In this document: piece after piece, positions 59,200-64,000 of the stretch | Layout: every line of letters begins with the position of its first letter | How positions within the stretch are numbered: position 1 is the stretch's first letter | DNA from: Cryphonectria parasitica EP155 | Lineage: Eukaryota > Ascomycota > Sordariomycetes > Diaporthales > Cryphonectriaceae | DNA: 64,000 nt | Direction: 5' to 3' | Assembly: GCF_011745365.1 (NCBI RefSeq) | Contig: NW_024468917.1 | Location: 62,001-126,000, forward strand | The notes under the pieces: generated by a model | Databases searched by the model: none | Seen by the model: only the letters and a program-made list of their open reading frames with translations | What the model was told of the DNA's origin: nothing | Made by a program: the position numbers and the translations under genes

Positions 59200-62100
59200 A
59201 TGAGCAGCAACACTCCCAGCTCGGATAAGCATAAGCAGACAATTCCAAGCCTAGATCAAAAGACTATTCTGGCTTTATTCGAAGATATCGTTGATAATTC
59301 TCGATCAATGCTGAAGGAAGCTGGACTTGGCTATATATAACTACTGACTAAGAAATGCTTAGAGCCAGCTCCGGTTAGTTGCAAGACTTCCGATACAGCC
59401 TCGGTCAAGCCCAAGCAGACAAAGACAGCTCTATTCACTTACCTACAGCTTTCTTCTAATGAGAATAATGGTTCAAACTGCTACTAACATGATACTAAGT
59501 CTGCTGAGTCTGATGATGATGAGCTGGATTTGGATAAGGATAATCAGACTTTCCTTACCAAGGTTACTCATTTTAGCAATGATAAGCCTGGTCAGAAGGC
59601 TTTAGATATTACTTCTTAGCTGTACATGGGCAATCGTCTTAAGCCTGCCCCGAACACCATTGATCAGATGTTTACATCTAAGCAGCTTATCTCGTACTAC
59701 CTTGATAAGATTCTATATTGTTATTTCAATAACTGTTAGAAGATCATTAGCAAGCACTGCAAGAATAAGATTAGTAAAGTCTTTATAGGAGTGATCGGAT
59801 CTGTACTAATATGTCTATAGACTATTATGCATTTGCTTGAGTTTAAGCTAATATTCAAGAATGGTATAATGCAAAAGAATCTGTTCGAGCCTACTCGATA
59901 GCAATAATACTCAGCTATCCTCGGATATCTCTTTAGCAATTATAAAAGCTTAGCCAAGCTTTGTTAGACTTGTGCGAGCTTGTATAGCAAGGATTTGTTC
60001 CAATACTGCATGTTTGATAGCTATGATCTCTTTGCTTATGCATGTGCGAATTGCTAATATAAATCAAGTGCAAAGAAATGTTCTATTCGCAGTATATATC
60101 TGTACGAGCCTGTATATGATTAATACTAACATTTTACAGCTAAACAGGCATGCATTGCTGAGTTCTAGCTTAGTTATTCGGGTTAGACTTCGGATAATGA
60201 TGTTCAGCTTCTTCCGAAGCTTTTCAAGCGTATTCAGCCTGATGCTAACTTGCATCCGGATATATACGTCTCTACTAAGCGTGCCAAAGATTCTTATAGC
60301 TATGAGAAGAAGTCTGCTATTACTATTTATATTGATATAGGCATGATCAGAGCTAACAAAGATTCTTTATGGATCATGGTTGCTAGTATAGAAGCGCTTA
60401 CTATGCTTCAGTTCGAGATTCAGACTGAGCTTCTTGCTTGTGTTCATTCTGAGAAGTAGAGGTTTGATTTAGCTTGATCAGATATGACTAGCGTTGGATA
60501 GGGCATACTGCAGCGTTTTTTTGGTTCAGATATCTATGATTATTCAGTTTAGTTAGTATGGTTTGGCATATAAGGCTGTTCGGAGTTTATTGAATGCATT
60601 GTTTTTGGAGATAGCTTGATTATTATATGATTAAGCTTGAATAGAGTTAATGAAATTTCTGATAAGTTTAATCAGGCTTCTATATATGATTAGACTTATT
60701 TGTTTCAAATCTTAATTGTGATTATAGCATAATCAACAGAGCGCTCTCGTATCAATCTCAATCTATATTGTTTACTTATTCAATCTTGTTTACAAGTTTG
60801 AATCTCTATTTCTGATATTCTTACTAAGCTTACAGAAGTTTATTATGTTGCTGTCAAAGAACGAACCCTTCGAAATCATATTCAAACATGGGGCTTCAAG
60901 CCTTTTCAAGGCTGTACTATTGATTCCGAGAGCTTACAATGCTGCATTGCTGAGCTTTGATTTGAACAAGGATTATCAGACCAACAGATGTATACATTCC
61001 TGACAGAGAAAGAGAATTGGGTTGTAATTCTCACTGGAATTGAACGTATACGGCAGCAAATGAACATTTTCCGACAGCGCAATGATTAACAAATATCTGA
61101 TATATGCAACTATTTATATCAGTTCTTCGAAAATGAGCAATATCTGGAGAATCTTGTAGCACGGATTGGATGAAATATGTTGCATATATATCTTCAACAA
61201 TGTATAATTGATATTCTATGAGCGATTCTTTCTGAGGTCTATCCATACTTCCATCAGGCTAGTCTTAATGAATGCTGAAACAGATTGTACAGATGTTGTG
61301 AAGGCTGGATATGCTATAGTTCTAATTTTATATGATTAATTGATAGCTATATGAAATTATCCAGATATAGCATTGAATGCTATGCCAGCATTGATGCTTA
61401 TTCACAGTATATTATTTGGTTTTTCTGTGATATATCAGCTACTATAGCTTGGATTGTTCTTGTACAATATATCAGCATGGTTCAATAATATCAGTATATG
61501 CTATTACTGATTCGTACAGATTGTAGTAGAGAAACAGTATTAATTGCTAGAGCTTATTACTATCTATCATGCAATGCTAATCTTGCTTAGAGACTGGAAT
61601 AGCTGTATACAATTCTACAATCTAATCATTATCAAGCATTATTATTCAGCAATCGTTAAGTTCCTGTTATACCAATCCGAACTGCTTCAGATGAGCATAC
61701 AGATATGTTCGAACCTGATCATATATCTTCATCAACTACTCATACTTAGCATTCTTACTTGATATCTGAGCAACTATTATGAGATTTGTTTTTTGCTCAG
61801 TGCTGGATCTATAGCAAAAGTATATATAATATGAAGATTGAGCAATAGTGGGGAAGTTTGTATGAAGAATGATTAAAATGATGAAGAGTATGTATAAGCT
61901 TGATTATATTTGATTACTCTTACTAAAACTTAATAATAGAATTTCTTTTTCCAGCTTGAGAAATCTGATATATAGAGCAAGCATAATCTTGCTGATAGAA
62001 TTGCACTTCTCTATATCTATATGCTCAGAATCCGGTATGAGTTTGTACAGTTTGTACAGCTCTGGAATGCTTATTATATTCGCAAACAAAAGTCTTGGCT

Positions 62101-62692
62101 ATATGTTGTGCCTGGTAAGCCTTGAGTTCTCTATAATTTATCTAATACAGAGAAGATTAAGAATTATTGTGTGCAAGTGCTAATTCACTTGCTATAAGAG
62201 CTTTAAAGCATTATAGAACAAGATGATATAGACTTGGATAAATACTTACTAGATGAGATAATGAAGATCTATAATAATATAGTTCATGCTTTTAGCAAAC
62301 TATCTGAGCACTTGATACTACAGACTTGAGTGCAATCATATCTTGTAGAATATAATAGATTGCAGTTTGATTTTCGAAAGTATTTGGCTGATGAGCTAGA
62401 ATCAAAGCTAAGTTTAGTAAGATTACAAACAAGCAGTCTTGTATACCTTTGTATATGATTAAATGAGAGAGGTGTAAATGTAAATAATCTTGATGTAGAA
62501 TTGAAAGATGAAACAGATATTGAGATTGTTTAGTATAAGCTAGTACTAGATTTATTCTATATTTCCAATTGATTTCAGATTAGAATTATCTTCGAATGTA
62601 CTTCCAAGCTGCTATTCAGACTTGATATTCTTATCAAACTTCCATCTGTATATGATCTTGCATATATTCATCTTAAATGGAATATCGAATAA
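59200..62692 (+). pseudogene. Degenerate integrase-core (rve-like) element gene, RIP-type mutations
   Basis: One reading frame runs from the ATG at 59200 to 61887 (896 codons). A well-formed intron follows at 61888-61954 (GTATGT donor, TTTCTTTTTCCAG acceptor), and the frame continues for 246 codons to 62692. No frameshift is needed, yet many stops interrupt it. The first 419 codons hold 13 internal stops, all TAA or TAG, as expected if CAA/CAG (or TGG) was hit by C-to-T change at CpA; TGA stops appear later. The region at about 60.9-62.2 kb resembles the fungal integrase-core family: YMKLSRYSIECYASIDAYSQ, then TDCSRET and KIEQ supply a D-D-E pattern, and DRIALLYIYM and SWLYVVPGKP follow. The N-terminal third is unassigned. 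It cannot make a full protein. Confidence 0.75.
61888..61954 (+). other. Preserved intron in the degenerate integrase gene
   Basis: Sixty-seven bases with GTATGT, an ACTAAAAC branch-like site and a TTTCTTTTTCCAG acceptor. Removing it joins the two halves of the integrase-like frame in phase 0. Confidence 0.7.
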
Positions 62693-62776
62693 TGTATCTC
62701 GTTTGCGCTTAATCAACTAGCTCTGTAAAAGATTAATCAGCATTATACTAATAAACTATAATAATTATTTGCATAT

Positions 62777-63814
62777 CTAAGACTGTTCTTCCTTGATCAA
62801 TTCTAACTGATTATTCTTAGTTTTAGTAGATACAGAACTCGATTCATTCAACTCTTGTTTAATCATAATTAGCAATGCCTGTATAGCACTGCTTAAGCTC
62901 TATTCAGTTTTAACTGTTATTGTAGAATCCTGATCTTCTTGTTTGATATTGGGCATTGGTGATCGGTTGTTTATCCGAGCTTGTTTAGGCTTGAACTTGA
63001 TTGCAATCTTCCTTTTTTTACTGCTCTTAGCAGTCTCGAGGATTTCAATCTTAAGATTCTGAAATAGGAAAAGATTGTATTTATTATTAGTTGCATCATT
63101 CTTGACCTTCTTCAGATCAGCTGCAACTATTACTGATCGGAGACTTGTAAAACAAGCTGGGTTTGTAGCAAGCTCAGTAATACTTGCTCCGTTTCCGCCT
63201 GTAAGTGATTGAACAAAACGCCAGTTCTTACTGCGTATATCAGAATCGATCCCACTGCAACTGAGGATTTCCTAGATAAGCGCATAGTTTGTTCTGTAAT
63301 CATGGTTGATAAGAAACGGGAATGATTGCAACTTTCTGTACTAAGCAATTGTAGTATAATCGCGAACAACCAGGCCAGAAACTGTCCGAGTTGTATATTC
63401 GCCTGAGTATAGCTGAGCTGTAATCAGAGCTGTTAATCGATTCTTGAGCTTTCTAGTTGTTTGTTCGCTGCGATAATGATCCCGAATAGCCTCTTCCGTG
63501 CATGTAATAAGATTGCCGCGGGTTTCAGCTGCAGGCAAAACTAAAGCAGGAACAACAGGTTGGATACTGCTATAAGCTAGTCTTGCACGAGCCTGATCAT
63601 TGGTTAGCATTTGTAAATATATATATCTCGAGCTATGACTTACTGTAGATGGCTACAGCGGTGAAACTAAGTCAATGATCTCTGCTGGAAGAGGAAGATT
63701 GCAGTCTGGACAGAATTGCCAACGTGAGTTTTGTGCTTTTATATCTATATGGAAATTGCGAGTTGTTAGGCAATGAATTACATTGCTGCGCAAAGAGGGG
63801 GTGTGAGATTCCAT
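62777..63814 (-). pseudogene. Second degenerate gene of the AT-rich element, unknown family
   Basis: Convergent with the integrase-like gene; their 3' ends are 84 bases apart. Exon 1 is 63814-63644 (57 codons, MESHTPSLRSNVIHCLTTRN, with one CPDC motif). An intron at 63643-63593 has GTAAGT, a TGCTAAC branch site and ATCAG. Exon 2 runs 63592-62777 in frame. Four internal stops, all TAG, fit CAG-to-TAG transitions; otherwise the frame is intact for 328 codons. The C-terminal part is Lys-rich (SSKKRKIAIKFKPKQ), then acidic. No known domain. It is less damaged than its partner. Apparent ATGs within exon 2 or the intron are not the real start. Confidence 0.6.
63593..63643 (-). other. Preserved intron in the second degenerate gene
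   Basis: Fifty-one bases on the minus strand with GTAAGT, TGCTAAC and a CAG acceptor 10 bases after the branch site. Phase 0 on both sides. Confidence 0.65.
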
Positions 63815-64000
63815 GATGTAGAACTATGTTTGGCCTTGGATTGCCTGGAATGGCCTTGTACGTTCTGATATGAAGTTTGAACGGCTTTGTACAGAGATAT
63901 TTATATTTGTGCGATAGCGTTAGGGCTCAGTATATTATTTAGAAAGATATATTCAATACATGATTCAGATATGTACCTATCTGATCATATCTGTTTAGCC

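Noticed and set aside
59200..60459. Stop-to-glutamine recoding as an explanation for the all TAA/TAG stops in the first 419 codons.
   Set aside because: All intact neighbouring genes use the standard code and end at TAA, TAG or TGA. TGA stops appear further along the same frame, and the AT-rich shift fits RIP better.
1..64000. A backbone-type secondary-metabolite cluster (PKS, NRPS, terpene synthase) linked to the FMO, MFS and Zn2Cys6 genes.
   Set aside because: No synthase domain is present anywhere, and the tailoring-type genes are scattered among housekeeping ones.
1..64000. CRISPR arrays, prokaryotic operons or ribosomal RNA genes.
   Set aside because: No regularly spaced repeats, ribosome-binding-site-led gene strings or conserved rRNA segments were seen; the genes have spliceosomal introns.

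Overview
The window looks like nuclear DNA of a filamentous ascomycete (Pezizomycotina, possibly a Sordariomycete). The genes carry short introns of about 50-150 bp with GTAAGT/GTATGT-type donors and CAG/TAG acceptors. Intergenic DNA is long and full of CT/GA microsatellites. The gene families (Zn2Cys6 regulator, APSES/MBP1 factor, GH127, Dal5-like and DHA1 carriers, GABA permease) are typical of this group. Species cannot be read from the sequence. I rebuilt the exons of each main gene by hand; for every complete gene the joined exons give an intact frame.

Layout. At 0.1-1.7 kb there is a left-truncated Zn2Cys6 transcription factor (minus), divergent from a secreted GH127-type beta-L-arabinofuranosidase (4.4-6.7 kb). 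An MBP1-like APSES/ankyrin cell-cycle factor lies at 7.4-9.8 kb. After a gene-poor stretch comes a single-span, disordered membrane protein (15.2-16.7 kb), then 9.5 kb with no recognisable gene. Next is a glutamine-rich protein with a pure (CAG)25 tract and a 5'-UTR intron (26.2-27.9 kb). The 29-35 kb block holds a flavin monooxygenase, dynactin p25 and a MetE-C-terminal-like protein. A small secreted cysteine-rich protein is at 36.4-37.1 kb.

From 38 to 58 kb the window is dominated by transport and catabolism. It has an SLC35F-like carrier, an AAAP amino-acid transporter, an IlvD/Edd dehydratase, an Ldh_2 oxidoreductase, a Dal5/ACS-type MFS carrier, a DHA1 exporter and a GABA/amino-acid permease. 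The adjacent dehydratase, oxidoreductase and anion symporter (44.6-51.5 kb) could form a small sugar-acid (or other organic-acid) uptake and catabolism cluster; this is inferred from families and neighbourhood only.

The right end (about 58.7-64 kb) turns sharply AT-rich. It contains two convergent genes whose reading frames and introns are preserved but which are riddled with in-frame stops and have no evident frameshifts. The larger one (1,142 codons) carries an integrase-core (rve-like) domain. This pattern is what repeat-induced point mutation (RIP) leaves on a mobile element.
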